A DNA stretch of 64,000 nt. Source: CAVVSD01 sp963757125. Lineage in GTDB: Bacteria > Actinomycetota > Thermoleophilia > Solirubrobacterales > Solirubrobacteraceae. The notes under the pieces were generated by a model. It had not been told where the DNA came from. It saw only the letters and a program-made list of their open reading frames with translations, and ran no database searches. The DNA lies in contig CAVWQP010000004.1 of NCBI GenBank assembly GCA_963757125.1, positions 992,001-1,056,000 on the forward strand, read 5' to 3'. Position numbers and translations under genes: made by a program. Below, piece by piece: positions 16,972 to 24,765 of the stretch; position 1 is the first letter of the stretch; the number at the start of each line of letters is the position of its first letter.

Positions 16972-17327
16972 CAGCCGATGCCCATCGCGGCGCGCAGGAT
17001 GCTGTTGCGCGTGTTGGCGACCGAGACGAGCGCGTCGTGCTCGAGGCCGGCGCGGGCGATGATCGAGCCCTCGCGCTCGGGGTCGACGTTGGAGCCGTCG
17101 GCGCGCAGCGCGGCGCTCGTGTCGGTGACGGTCTGGATGGAGGAGCGCTCCACCGCGGACTTGCCGCCGGCGAGGGCCGAGCGCAGCGCGCCCTGGAAGT
17201 CCACGTCCTTGCGCTGGTAGCCGGGCGTGTTCGCGTTCGCGAGGTTCTGGGCAAGCGCGGCCTGACGGGCGCTGGTGCCGCTCATCGCTCGCTCGAGCGC
17301 AGTCTGTGTGGTGTCGAACAGGTCCAT
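16971..17327 (-). CDS. flgB: FlgB proximal rod protein
   Basis: 118 residues: MDLFDTTQTALERAMSGTSA, then ALAQNLANANTPGYQRKDVDF, the FlgB signature, and the C-terminal helix around HDALVSVANTRNSILRAAMG. FlgB is the first rod protein. As first gene of flgB-flgC-fliE-fliF-fliG-fliH-fliI it has a ~65-base leader with two GGA-loop hairpins, preceded by a sigma-28-like promoter. Confidence 0.92.
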   Translation of the reverse strand: MDLFDTTQTALERAMSGTSARQAALAQNLANANTPGYQRKDVDFQGALRSALAGGKSAVERSSIQTVTDTSAALRADGSNVDPEREGSIIARAGLEHDALVSVANTRNSILRAAMGIG

Positions 17328-17343
17328 GAGAGTGGGGTCCCTG

Positions 17344-17380
17344 CCCGTCCTTGGGTGGTGTTCCGGCCTCGTCCTTGAGG
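17344..17380 (-). promoter_or_regulatory. Two putative CsrA hairpins in the flgB leader
   Basis: The leader RNA contains CCTCAAGGACGAGG (17367-17380; 4-bp stem, hexaloop AAGGAC) and CCCAAGGACGGG (17344-17355; 3-bp stem, same hexaloop). Both present GGA in a hexaloop as CsrA prefers. They lie between the predicted start of transcription (~17390) and the flgB ATG. Confidence 0.5.
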
Positions 17381-17396
17381 TCGGTGCTTCCTACGT

Positions 17397-17426
17397 GGTC
17401 ATCGGACGGGTGAACCCGTCCTTGAG
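17397..17426 (-). promoter_or_regulatory. FliA (sigma-28)-like promoter for flgB operon
   Basis: CTCAAG-N15-CCGATGACC on the minus strand, matching both halves of the motif shared with flaG, fliW, flgF and the glycosyltransferase gene. Confidence 0.6.
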
Positions 17427-17442
17427 CGCGTCTCGACGCCCG

Positions 17443-17781
17443 TCAGGCGGAGGCGCTGAGCGTGGACCCGCGAGCCGGCATGGCGGCGTTCGCGTAGCCC
17501 TGCGCGCCGCGGCGCGTCGTGCGCAGCCGGCCCAGCTCCGCCTCGACCTCGGCCTGTGCGGCGACGAGGATGGCGGCCTGCTCGCCCTGCAGCGCTGCGG
17601 CTCGCTGCACGAGCGGCCTGGCGGCGTCGGGCAGCGCGGTCAGCGGCCCGAGGAGCGCGACGGCGCGGTCCCAGGACTCCTGCTGCGCGCCGAGGTCGTC
17701 GAGTCGTCCCTCCGCGGCGAGGATGCAGCCCTGCTCCGCGATGGCGACGAGCTCGGCCGCCGCCTGCAGGACGGTGCTCAT
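17443..17781 (-). CDS. FliT-like flagellar chaperone (tentative)
   Basis: 112 residues, mostly helical with Leu/Ala/Glu heptads (LQAAAELVAIAEQGCILAAEG, LVQRAAALQGEQAAILVAAQ). There is no strong sequence signature. Size, helix content and position immediately after fliS (ATGA overlap) match FliT-type chaperones, which guard FliD. Assignment rests mainly on context. Confidence 0.6.
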   Translation of the reverse strand: MSTVLQAAAELVAIAEQGCILAAEGRLDDLGAQQESWDRAVALLGPLTALPDAARPLVQRAAALQGEQAAILVAAQAEVEAELGRLRTTRRGAQGYANAAMPARGSTLSASA

Positions 17782-18206
17782 CCCGTGGCGCCGGTCTCGG
17801 CGAGCTCGGACCACGACTCGCGCAGCTCGCCCATGAGCGAGCGGATCTTCGTGAGCTTGGCGGCGTCGCGCTCCAGGCGCGCCTCCATCATGAGGCGCTT
17901 GCAGAAGACGTAGATCGCCGCGAGCCGCTCGGCGACCTGGCCGGCGCTCTTGTCCAGCGTGCGCAGGAGCTCGTCGATGATGGCCTCCGCCCGCTGCATG
18001 CGGTCGTGGGCCTGTGCGACGTTGCCCTCCCCCATGACGACCTCGGCCTGGCGCAGGAAGCGCTCGACGCCGTCGTAGAGCATCACGACGAGCTGGACCG
18101 GGGATGCCGTCAGCACCGCGGCTTCGCGGTACGCCTGAGGGCTGGCGTAGGTGGACAAGTGGGGCCTTCCTGTGTCGGGAACGTCGGGGCGGATCTGGTC
18201 CGTCAC
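17778..18206 (-). CDS. fliS: FliS flagellin chaperone
   Basis: 142 residues, GTG start. The FliS motifs are clear: YREAAVLTASPVQLVVMLYDG (the Q-L-[IV]-x-[ML]-L-Y-[DE]-G signature) and helical segments with MQRAEAIIDELLRTLDKSAG. FliS binds the flagellin C-terminus and stops premature polymerisation. Its start codon sits only about five bases downstream of a sigma-28-like -10 element, so the message may be leaderless. It follows fliD by 58 bp. Confidence 0.93.
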   Translation of the reverse strand: MTDQIRPDVPDTGRPHLSTYASPQAYREAAVLTASPVQLVVMLYDGVERFLRQAEVVMGEGNVAQAHDRMQRAEAIIDELLRTLDKSAGQVAERLAAIYVFCKRLMMEARLERDAAKLTKIRSLMGELRESWSELAETGATG

Positions 18207-18210
18207 CCGG

Positions 18211-18239
18211 TTGATCGCCCACGTCCCGCCGCGCTTGAA
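18211..18239 (-). promoter_or_regulatory. FliA (sigma-28)-like promoter for fliS
   Basis: TTCAAG-N15-GCGATCAA on the minus strand in the fliD-fliS gap. One base of CCGA differs, but GCGATCAA resembles the classical GCCGATAA -10. Confidence 0.5.
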
Positions 18240-18264
18240 GCGGCTGGACGTTCGTCGGCGCGGG

Positions 18265-19638
18265 CTAGGAGCTCGTGCTGAGGCCCGAGATGTCGGACGC
18301 GCGGCTCTGGGCCTTCTGGAGTGCGGTCTCCAGCGCGGACCACTGCTTGTTGAGCGCGTCCTGCTTCTGCGTCATCCGCTTGTCGAACGCGATGAGGTCG
18401 TTCGCGAGGCTCGAGAGCGTCGAGTCCTCGGAGCTGATGCGCTGGGACAGGACGCCGGCCGTGCCCGAGTACGGGTCCAGGATGCCCTGGATGCGCTGGG
18501 CGAAGCCGTCGGTGCCGGTGATGCCGCCGAGCAGCTTGCGCACGGCCAGCGGATCGGAGGCGAGCGCGGCGGTGAGCTTCGTGGGGTCGAAGGTGAGCTT
18601 GCCGGCGACGGAGTCGGCGTTGATCGCCGAGGACGCGGCGCCGGTGCTGACGCCGAGCTCAGCCATCTCGTTGAGCGCAGTCGCGTTGCCGGCGACCGGG
18701 TCGGAGACGGCCTGGCGCAGCTGGCGCAGGATCCCGTTGAGCCCGGCGTCGCCGTAGAGCGCGCCGGTCTTCGCCTGGGTCGCGGTCGTGGCGCCCACGA
18801 CCGGCTTCTCGGTGACCTTGGCGCGGATCGAGTCGACGACCGTGTTGTAGGCGTCGGTGAACGCCTTGACCTTGTCGGAGAGCGCACTCTGGTCGGGGCC
18901 GGGGGCGCCGACGTCGACCTGGACGGAGTCGGTGACGCCCTTGAGCGTCAGCGAGACGCCCGGGATCGCGCCGGTGACGGTGTTCGTCTCGGAGTCGTAG
19001 TCGACGCCGTCGACGTTGATGAGCGCCTTCTGGCCGAGGCGCTCGGACTGCTGGGTGAGCGTGCCGCCGGCGCTGTCGGCCATCGTGAACCGCGCGTTCT
19101 CGCCGGTGGCGCGGCTCGCGAGCACGAGCTTGCCGGCCACGTTGACCGCGTACACGGGCGAGCCCGCCGTCGTGTTGATCGACGACACGGCGTCGTCGAG
19201 CGAGGCGCCCGCGGCGATCGGGATCGTCGTCGGGACGTCCGCGCCCTGCGCGTCCTTGACGGTGAAGGTGAGGTTCGTGCCGGCCGCGGGCGGCGCGTAC
19301 GTGTACGTGCGCTGCGTCGACGACGCCAGGCGCGAGACCGCGATGTCGTACCCGCCCGGGCCGGCGCCGCCGGTCCGCGTCACGGCGAGCTTCGTGGCGT
19401 CGCTCGACGTCGCCGTCTGGGTGTCGGCCCAGGTCCCGGCGGAGCGCAGTGCGGTGGCGGCATCCTGCAGCGTCTTGAGCTGCGTCGTGACCTGGTTCAG
19501 GCCGTCGCGACGCGCCTGCTCCGACGCCTGGCGCATCTCGATGCGCGTGCGCGGCTGGCGCTCGACGGCCATGAGCGAGTCGATGATGGAGGCGGTGTCG
19601 AGGCCTGAGGCCAGACCGCTGAGCTGGATGCCGGCCAT
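18265..19638 (-). CDS. fliD: FliD filament cap protein
   Basis: 457 residues. The FliD N-terminus is present (IQLSGLASGLDTASIIDSLM, followed by a heptad-rich helix) and the C-terminal FliD_C region (NGILRQLRQAVSDPV, AELGVSTGAASSAIN, RISSEDSTLSSLANDLIAFD) ends in a coiled coil. FliD caps the filament and assists flagellin folding. The start is ATG 19638, 13 bp after flaG. Confidence 0.93.
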   Translation of the reverse strand: MAGIQLSGLASGLDTASIIDSLMAVERQPRTRIEMRQASEQARRDGLNQVTTQLKTLQDAATALRSAGTWADTQTATSSDATKLAVTRTGGAGPGGYDIAVSRLASSTQRTYTYAPPAAGTNLTFTVKDAQGADVPTTIPIAAGASLDDAVSSINTTAGSPVYAVNVAGKLVLASRATGENARFTMADSAGGTLTQQSERLGQKALINVDGVDYDSETNTVTGAIPGVSLTLKGVTDSVQVDVGAPGPDQSALSDKVKAFTDAYNTVVDSIRAKVTEKPVVGATTATQAKTGALYGDAGLNGILRQLRQAVSDPVAGNATALNEMAELGVSTGAASSAINADSVAGKLTFDPTKLTAALASDPLAVRKLLGGITGTDGFAQRIQGILDPYSGTAGVLSQRISSEDSTLSSLANDLIAFDKRMTQKQDALNKQWSALETALQKAQSRASDISGLSTSS

Positions 19639-19651
19639 GGTTCGTTCGCTC

Positions 19652-19984
19652 CTACGCTGCCGTCTCCGGGCCGCTCTGGCCCATGCCGATCGCCTCGCGC
19701 AGCGTGAGCGGGCGCAGGACGTTTCCGTCGAGATCGCACAGGCTGGCGACGACGCGCCCGCCCAGCTGGGTGTACCGGACCTGCCGGCCCTCCTCGTGGA
19801 GCTCCTCGTAGAGCGCCGCGGCGGCCTCCATCTCCTCGACGACGTCGAGTGGGATGCGGGCGCCTCTGGCGCGACGGGCAGTCTCGATCTCGTACACCTT
19901 GCCGAAGCTCGCCTTGTCGTTCTCCTGGGGTGCGGTGCGCAGTGGGCGCTTGGCCCTCGCTGCCGCGAAGTCGTACACGTTCAT
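19652..19984 (-). CDS. flaG: FlaG-like protein
   Basis: 110 residues. The C-terminal half has the FlaG pattern, a strand ending with conserved Gly and a D-x-x-G-x-V-[IL]-R-x-[IL] motif (RYTQLGGRVVASLCDLDG, NVLRPLTLREAIGM). The basic N-terminal half (FAAARAKRPLRTAP) is less typical. FlaG proteins affect filament length and usually precede fliD, as here. An AAGGAGG site precedes ATG 19984; the leader carries the best CsrA-type hairpin in the window. Confidence 0.7.
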   Translation of the reverse strand: MNVYDFAAARAKRPLRTAPQENDKASFGKVYEIETARRARGARIPLDVVEEMEAAAALYEELHEEGRQVRYTQLGGRVVASLCDLDGNVLRPLTLREAIGMGQSGPETAA

Positions 19985-20009
19985 GGTCGGACCTCCTTGA
20001 TCCTTGAGC

Positions 20010-20025
20010 GGCCCATCCATGGGCC
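20010..20025 (-). promoter_or_regulatory. Putative CsrA hairpin at the 5' end of the flaG-fliD mRNA
   Basis: GGCCCATGGATGGGCC in the mRNA gives a perfect 5-bp GC stem with hexaloop AUGGAU, very close to the CsrA optimum (ARGGAU in a hexaloop). A second GGA lies in the Shine-Dalgarno site 20 bases downstream, the usual arrangement for translational repression. Confidence 0.6.
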
Positions 20026-20033
20026 TACGACCA

Positions 20034-20063
20034 GGTAGTCGGTCCTCCGCCAGGTCTCTTGAC
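20034..20063 (-). promoter_or_regulatory. FliA (sigma-28)-like promoter for flaG-fliD
   Basis: GTCAAG-N15-CCGACTACC on the minus strand. The transcript would start near 20027, directly before the GGA hairpin. Confidence 0.6.
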
Positions 20064-20121
20064 GCGCTCGGGCGAAGTCCGGCCGTGTGTTCGATGGCCG
20101 GGTATGCCAACGCCGCGGCGG

Positions 20122-22557
20122 TCACGCGGTCGCGAGCGCGCGCGCCTCGCCGGCCAGCAGCTCGGCGTCCTCGTCCAGCCCGCGGGCGGCCGCGACCTGC
20201 GACAGGCCCATGAGCGCGGCCACGTCGGGCCCGTTCTCCTGGATCGCGGCGACCCACTCGTCGCCTGCCGACTCGAGGTACCCGCGCCGCAGGTACATGC
20301 GCGCGAGCTGCTCGTGGCGGTCGCGCGTGGTGAGCGCGAGCGCGTCGACGACGGGCAGCAGCTGGGCGAACAGCTCGAAGGCCTGCAGGCGCAGGAGCGC
20401 CTCGAGCATCGTGAGCGTGAGCGCCGCGCCACCGGCCGGGACGCTGGCCGGCTCGGGCGCCGTGCCGGAGCGCGCGGTGACCCACGCCTCCATCGCCCGG
20501 GCCTCGCCCTCCGGCAGACCGGCCTCGCGGGCCCAGGCCAGGCCGTCGCGGACGTCGTCGTCGGCGGCCTCCGCGGCGAGCAGTCCGAACACCGCGGTCC
20601 GCGCGGCGGCCGGCGCCCAGGGCGAGCCGGGGTCGACGGAGCGTGCGACCTCGGCCGCCTCCGCGAAGCGCGACTGCGACAGGAGCGCCTCGCCGAGCGC
20701 GACGTGCGCGGGCGCGGCGTCGGGCTGCGCCTCCAGCACGCGGCCGAGCTGCTCCTCGGCGGCCTCCGACGCGCCGCTCTCGTGGAGCGCGGCGGCGAGC
20801 ATGAAGCGTGCCGAGAGCGGCAGCTCGCCGTCGGTCTCGGCCGCCGCGACGGCCTCCTCCGGCGTGCCGCCGCGGGCGATGACGAGGCGCGTGAGCGGCT
20901 CGATCGTCCCGAGGAAGACGGGGTACTCGGCGCGGCAGCGCCGCAGGAGCTCCTCCGCGCCGTCGAGGTCGCCGGTGGTGCGCTTGACGTCGGCGAGCGT
21001 CGCCATCGCGAGGTACGTGCCGCTGCCCTTCGTCGCGGAGTACGTGCTCGGCGCGTCGCCCCACTCCAGGCAGCGCTCGAGCTCGGTGATCGCGCTGGCG
21101 TAGTCGCCCAGCGTGGCGGCGGCGATCGCCTGCTCGAGCAGGACGTCGGTGAAGCCCGGGAAGATGCGCAGGACCTCGTCGCCGCGCGTGCGCGCGTCCG
21201 CCAGGTGCCCGGTCACCCGCAGCGCGCGCACGAGGCGGCCGGCGAGCGACGGCACGAAGCCGTAGGTGGCGATGTGCTGGTCGTTGCGGACGCGCGCCCA
21301 CGCGGACTCGAACTTCTCGAGCGCCGCGGCGGTGTCGCCGGCGGCGGCGTACTCCGAGCCGAGGTTGAACGCGAGGAACGGGCTGTCGAGCCCCTCGGCG
21401 ACCTGGCGCTCGAGCAGCTCGATGTTGCGGCGCGACTTCTCCTTCGCGTCGCGGACCGCGCCGAGGTAGCCGTAGTGGTCGATCCGCACGTCGGAGACCG
21501 CGAGGCGCTCGGGCAGGAACGCGGGGAGGTGCTGTGCGATCTGCTCGTGGATCCGGCCCTCGAAGCGCAGGCCCGGGCGGTTGCGGAAGACGCGCAGGGC
21601 GTTGTGGGTGACGGCGGTGCCGTCCTCCAGCGTGCCCGTGTGGTTCGTCTCCAGCAGGTAGTGGGCCTCGCGCCAGGTCTGGCCGGTGAGGGCGCGCAGG
21701 CGCTCGCCGTCGCCCTCGACGAGGACCTCGTCCGCGTCCAGGAACATGAGCCAGTCGCCCGTCGCGGCGTCGAAGGAGACGTTGCGGGCGTCGCTGAACG
21801 AGCCGGTCCACTCGAAGTCGATGACCTTCGCGCCGAACTCGAGCGCGATCTCGCGCGTGCGGTCCTTGGAGCCCGTGTCGACGATGACGAGCTCGTCGAC
21901 GGCGTCGCGGACGGCGGCGAGGCAGCGCGGCAGCATCTCCTCCTCGTCCTTGACGATCATGCACAGGCTCAGCGTCAGGCCCTCGGCCGGGCGCGCGGCC
22001 GCGGCGACGCGCTTGCCGCGCGGGGCCAGGTCGCGCATCGCGGCGCGGACGGCCGGCGGAAGCGGCGGGGGCTGCAGGCGTGCGCGGCGGCGCGCCTGGA
22101 GCTGGTCGAGGTTGTTCGCGACGTGCGCGAGATCGGGATCCAGGCGACGGGCGGCCTGGAACAGGCGCTCGGCCGCGCCGAGCTCGCCGAGCTCGTAGAA
22201 GGCGACGCCCGCGACGTTCAGGAAGCCCGGCTCGCGCGGCTCGGCCTCGAGCAGCTCGATGGCGCGGCGCGCGACGACGGCCATCGCGCCGGCGAGGACG
22301 GGCAGGTCGGCGGGCGACTCGTGCAGGCCGACCTCGAGCAGACCCAGGCGCGCCTGGTGGCGGCGGTGGATGTCGTCGATGTCGTCGGCGTGCGGGAAGA
22401 GCGCGGAGTACGCGTGCACGTCGCGCGCGGCCAGTGCGGCACGCGCCTCGAGGCGGAGCTTGGTGCCCGCCGCGCCCGGCTGCGTGGGCAGGGCGACGGT
22501 GTCAGGAGCAGGTGTTGCTGCGAGTTCCGGCGCAGCGGCCGAGAGACGAAGAGCCAT
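20122..22557 (-). CDS. Glycosyltransferase family 2 fused to TPR repeats (candidate flagellin glycosyltransferase)
   Basis: 811 residues. An N-terminal helical/TPR part (~1-185) precedes a GT2 domain (LSLCMIVKDEEEMLPRCL at ~198, VDTGSKDRT, and the metal-binding LMFLDADE near 270). About 450 residues of TPR-like repeats follow (SEYAAAGDTAAALEKFESAW, DLDGAEELLRRCRAEYP, ARGLDEDAELLAGEAR). GT2-TPR proteins of this layout modify proteins or cell-surface glycans. Its own sigma-28-like promoter and position between flaG and fliA suggest flagellin or cap glycosylation; the acceptor is inference. Confidence 0.8.
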   Translation of the reverse strand: MALRLSAAAPELAATPAPDTVALPTQPGAAGTKLRLEARAALAARDVHAYSALFPHADDIDDIHRRHQARLGLLEVGLHESPADLPVLAGAMAVVARRAIELLEAEPREPGFLNVAGVAFYELGELGAAERLFQAARRLDPDLAHVANNLDQLQARRRARLQPPPLPPAVRAAMRDLAPRGKRVAAAARPAEGLTLSLCMIVKDEEEMLPRCLAAVRDAVDELVIVDTGSKDRTREIALEFGAKVIDFEWTGSFSDARNVSFDAATGDWLMFLDADEVLVEGDGERLRALTGQTWREAHYLLETNHTGTLEDGTAVTHNALRVFRNRPGLRFEGRIHEQIAQHLPAFLPERLAVSDVRIDHYGYLGAVRDAKEKSRRNIELLERQVAEGLDSPFLAFNLGSEYAAAGDTAAALEKFESAWARVRNDQHIATYGFVPSLAGRLVRALRVTGHLADARTRGDEVLRIFPGFTDVLLEQAIAAATLGDYASAITELERCLEWGDAPSTYSATKGSGTYLAMATLADVKRTTGDLDGAEELLRRCRAEYPVFLGTIEPLTRLVIARGGTPEEAVAAAETDGELPLSARFMLAAALHESGASEAAEEQLGRVLEAQPDAAPAHVALGEALLSQSRFAEAAEVARSVDPGSPWAPAAARTAVFGLLAAEAADDDVRDGLAWAREAGLPEGEARAMEAWVTARSGTAPEPASVPAGGAALTLTMLEALLRLQAFELFAQLLPVVDALALTTRDRHEQLARMYLRRGYLESAGDEWVAAIQENGPDVAALMGLSQVAAARGLDEDAELLAGEARALATA

Positions 22558-22595
22558 GGTGGGCGGACCTCAGAGGAGGGGATGGGTCACGCACG

Positions 22596-22625
22596 TGTGG
22601 TCGGCAGGAACGGACCCCGCTTGAG
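22596..22625 (-). promoter_or_regulatory. FliA (sigma-28)-like promoter for the glycosyltransferase
   Basis: CTCAAG-N15-CCGACCACA on the minus strand, 39 bp before the gene start and with all consensus positions matched. Confidence 0.6.
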
Positions 22626-22672
22626 CGGTTCTTCCCCCGATGCTCCATAAACTCAACATCTGTTCGATGGCT

Positions 22673-22700
22673 ATCAAGGGATCGGGGCAAACCCCCGATA
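22673..22700 (+). promoter_or_regulatory. Possible autoregulatory sigma-28 promoter of fliA
   Basis: ATCAAG-N16-CCGATAAG on the plus strand; the -10 is close to the classical GCCGATAA, but the spacer is one base longer than elsewhere. A perfect 7-bp inverted repeat (ATCGGGG...CCCCGAT, 22681-22699) overlaps it. Confidence 0.4.
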
Positions 22701-22746
22701 AGTGCCGCGTTCCCCTCTCTCTCCCCCCTCAGGAGTCACCCCGAGC

Positions 22747-23550
22747 ATGGCCACGTCCACGAAGCGTCTGAGCTCCGAGCAGACGCTCACCCTCTGGAAG
22801 CAGTACCAGCGTTCCGGCGATCCCGCCCTGCGCGATCGCCTGGTGCTCACGTTTGCACCGCTGGTGAAGTACATCGTCTACAAGAAGGTCCGTGAGATGC
22901 CGGCCCGCTGCGAGGTGGAGGACTTCATCTCCTGCGGCCTCGAGGCGCTCATCCGGTCCATCGACCGCTACGACCCCAGCAAGGGCGCCACGCTCGAGCA
23001 GTACGCGTGGACCCGCATCCACGGGGCCGTGCTCGACGAGCTGCGCCGCCAGGACTGGGCCCCGCGCTCCGTCCGCCGCTGGGAGCGCGACATCGAGAAG
23101 GCATCCGTCGAGTTCACCGCGCTGCACGGCCGGCACCCCTCCAGCGAGGAGCTCGCCGAGTCGATCGGCTGCTCCGTGAAGGAGCTGCGCCAGCGGATCG
23201 AGGAGATCTCCCGCTCCGACCTCACGTCGCTGAACACCGTCGTCCTCTCCGACGACGAGACGACGATCGAGCGGATGGACACGCTCGCCTCCACGGACGA
23301 GCGCCTCGACCCCGAGCACGCCGCCCAGACCGAGGACGCGAAGGACCGCTTCCGCGAGGCGTTCAGCAAGCTGCCGCGCCGTGAGCGCGAGATCGCCGTG
23401 CTGCTCTACGTCAAGGGCATGACCCTGGCCGAGATCGGCGAGATCATGGGCGTCTCCGAGAGCCGCGTCTGCCAGATCCACACGCAGATGAAGAAGACGC
23501 TGCGTTCGGAGCTGGGCGACCACGAGGCGATCCTCCGGCTCGTCGCGTAG
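22747..23550 (+). CDS. fliA: FliA/WhiG-family RNA polymerase sigma factor (sigma-28)
   Basis: 267 residues with region 2 (LVLTFAPLVKYIVYKKVREM, DFISCGLEALIRSIDRYDPS, YAWTRIHGAVLDELRRQDW, the FliA/WhiG-type -10 recognition helix), region 3 (EELAESIGCSVKELRQRI) and region 4 (LPRREREIAVLLYVKGMTLA, SESRVCQIHTQM). This family transcribes flagellar genes, and the DELRRxDW motif is diagnostic. It is chosen as the regulator for the NTCAAG-N15-CCGA sites. AGGAG precedes ATG 22747. It is divergent from the glycosyltransferase gene. No anti-sigma FlgM was recognised. Confidence 0.93.
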   Translation: MATSTKRLSSEQTLTLWKQYQRSGDPALRDRLVLTFAPLVKYIVYKKVREMPARCEVEDFISCGLEALIRSIDRYDPSKGATLEQYAWTRIHGAVLDELRRQDWAPRSVRRWERDIEKASVEFTALHGRHPSSEELAESIGCSVKELRQRIEEISRSDLTSLNTVVLSDDETTIERMDTLASTDERLDPEHAAQTEDAKDRFREAFSKLPRREREIAVLLYVKGMTLAEIGEIMGVSESRVCQIHTQMKKTLRSELGDHEAILRLVA

Positions 23551-23570
23551 CGGCCGTACCCTAGGGCGCC

Positions 23571-24120
23571 TTGGAGGCGCTCTGGATCTTCCTGCCGGTC
23601 ATCGGCGCTCCGCTCCTGCACGTGTGGGTGCTGCGCGGTGACCTGCTTCGCGGCCTGAAGCGCCCGCTCGACGGCGGGCTCACCTTCCGGGGCCGCAGAC
23701 TCCTCGGGAACAACAAGACGTGGCGGGGCGCGCTCCTGATGTGCGCCGGAGTGCTCCTCGCCACGCTTGTTCTCTCTCTGGCCGTGGTGGTGGGATCGTC
23801 TCCCCGACGACATCCGCGACGCCGGCCCGCTCCTCTACGGGTTCCTCCTCGGCCTCGGCGTCGTCGTCGGAGAGCTGCCGAACTCGTTCCTCAAGCGCCA
23901 GCTCGACATCGCGCCGGGCTCGCAGCGCACGTCGTGGTCCGGGCGGGCGATGACGCTCCTCGACCAGGGCGACCTCGTCATCGGCATCTGGGTGTGCCTG
24001 CTGCCGATCTACGTCCTGTCCGTGCCCGACGCCCTGCTGGCGTTCGTGGTGATCAGCGCCGTGCACTTCGGGGTCAACCTCGTGGGGTATGCGGTGGGGG
24101 CTCGGACGGCTCGCGTCTGA
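23571..24120 (+). CDS. CDP-archaeol synthase (CarS)-like membrane protein, reading frame broken
   Basis: A TTG at 23571 begins EALWIFLPVIGAPLLHVWVL and continues through DGGLTFRGRRLLGNNKTWRG, the CarS/DUF46 signature. The frame is lost near 23770. Skipping one base gives SLWPWWWDRLPDDIRD, then LYGFLLGLGVVVGELPNSFL and KRQLDIAPG, ending at 24120 after further hydrophobic segments. CarS-type enzymes transfer CTP to a phosphorylated lipid; in bacteria the lipid substrate is uncertain. The corrected product is about 182 residues. Its last 47 bases overlap the convergent hydrolase gene. Confidence 0.72.
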
Positions 24121-24706
24121 GCCACGGCACGACCGCCTCGAGCCACGCCCCGGGCGTCACGACGTGCGCGTGGTGCCCGCCCGCCGGCAGCACCCGCAGG
24201 TCCCAGCCGCGCGACCGCGCCGCCGCCACCGCGAAGTCGACCGGCACGTGGTGGTCGTCGACGGCGTGGACGACGAGCACCGGCGCGGTCACGCCGGCGC
24301 CGAACCCGCCCGGCCGCACCGCCTGGCGGACGAGCGACAGCAGCGCCCGCGTCGAGCTCTCCGACGATCCGCCCCGCCGCTCCATCGACCGCACGAACGC
24401 CACGCGGTGCGCGCCGTAGTCCCGCAGCGACGCCCCCAGCGACCGTCCGTTCCGCGCCGGCGGGAAGAAGCTCCCCGTCAGCACCACCGCACGCGGCGCG
24501 CAGTCCACCGCGAGCCGCAGCGCCAGCACGCCGCCCATCGAGTGGCCCACGAGGACCGAGCCCGGCACGGCCACCGAGCGCGCGACGGCGAGCGCCCGCG
24601 ACGGGTCCCGGGGCAGCGCCGGGGCGACCACGTCGCCGAGCGCACCGCGCACCCCGTCCCAGTCGGCGGGACCCCGTCCGAGCCCGTGGAGGAGGACCGT
24701 GCTCAC
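24074..24706 (-). CDS. Alpha/beta hydrolase
   Basis: 210 residues, GTG start. The fold is shown by VLLHGLGRGPADWDGV (oxyanion loop), the nucleophile elbow GHSMGG with S56, an acid in VVHAVDDHHVP (about D149-D150) and a late His in AGGHHAHVV. The substrate is unknown; the short length and lid sequence are like small esterases. Its promoter region contains two identical palindromes, suggesting repressor control. Confidence 0.82.
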   Translation of the reverse strand: MSTVLLHGLGRGPADWDGVRGALGDVVAPALPRDPSRALAVARSVAVPGSVLVGHSMGGVLALRLAVDCAPRAVVLTGSFFPPARNGRSLGASLRDYGAHRVAFVRSMERRGGSSESSTRALLSLVRQAVRPGGFGAGVTAPVLVVHAVDDHHVPVDFAVAAARSRGWDLRVLPAGGHHAHVVTPGAWLEAVVPWLRREPSEPPPHTPRG

Positions 24707-24710
24707 AAGT

Positions 24711-24744
24711 GGAGGCTACCTCCGCTAATATGGAGGCTGCCTCC
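24711..24744. promoter_or_regulatory. Twin palindromic operator over a TAATAT promoter element
   Basis: GGAGGCTACCTCC (24711-24723) and GGAGGCTGCCTCC (24732-24744) are two 13-bp palindromes whose starts are 21 bp apart, two helical turns. TAATAT (24726-24731) lies between them. The layout fits a dimeric repressor bound twice on one DNA face, controlling the hydrolase and/or the divergent plus-strand frame. No repressor gene is adjacent. Confidence 0.6.
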
Positions 24745-24765
24745 GGTACTTGAAAGGCCCCTCGC

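Noticed and set aside
17344..17426. Cyclic-di-GMP riboswitch upstream of flgB
   Set aside because: Length and conserved positions do not fit; the repeated GGA hexaloop hairpins are better explained as CsrA sites.
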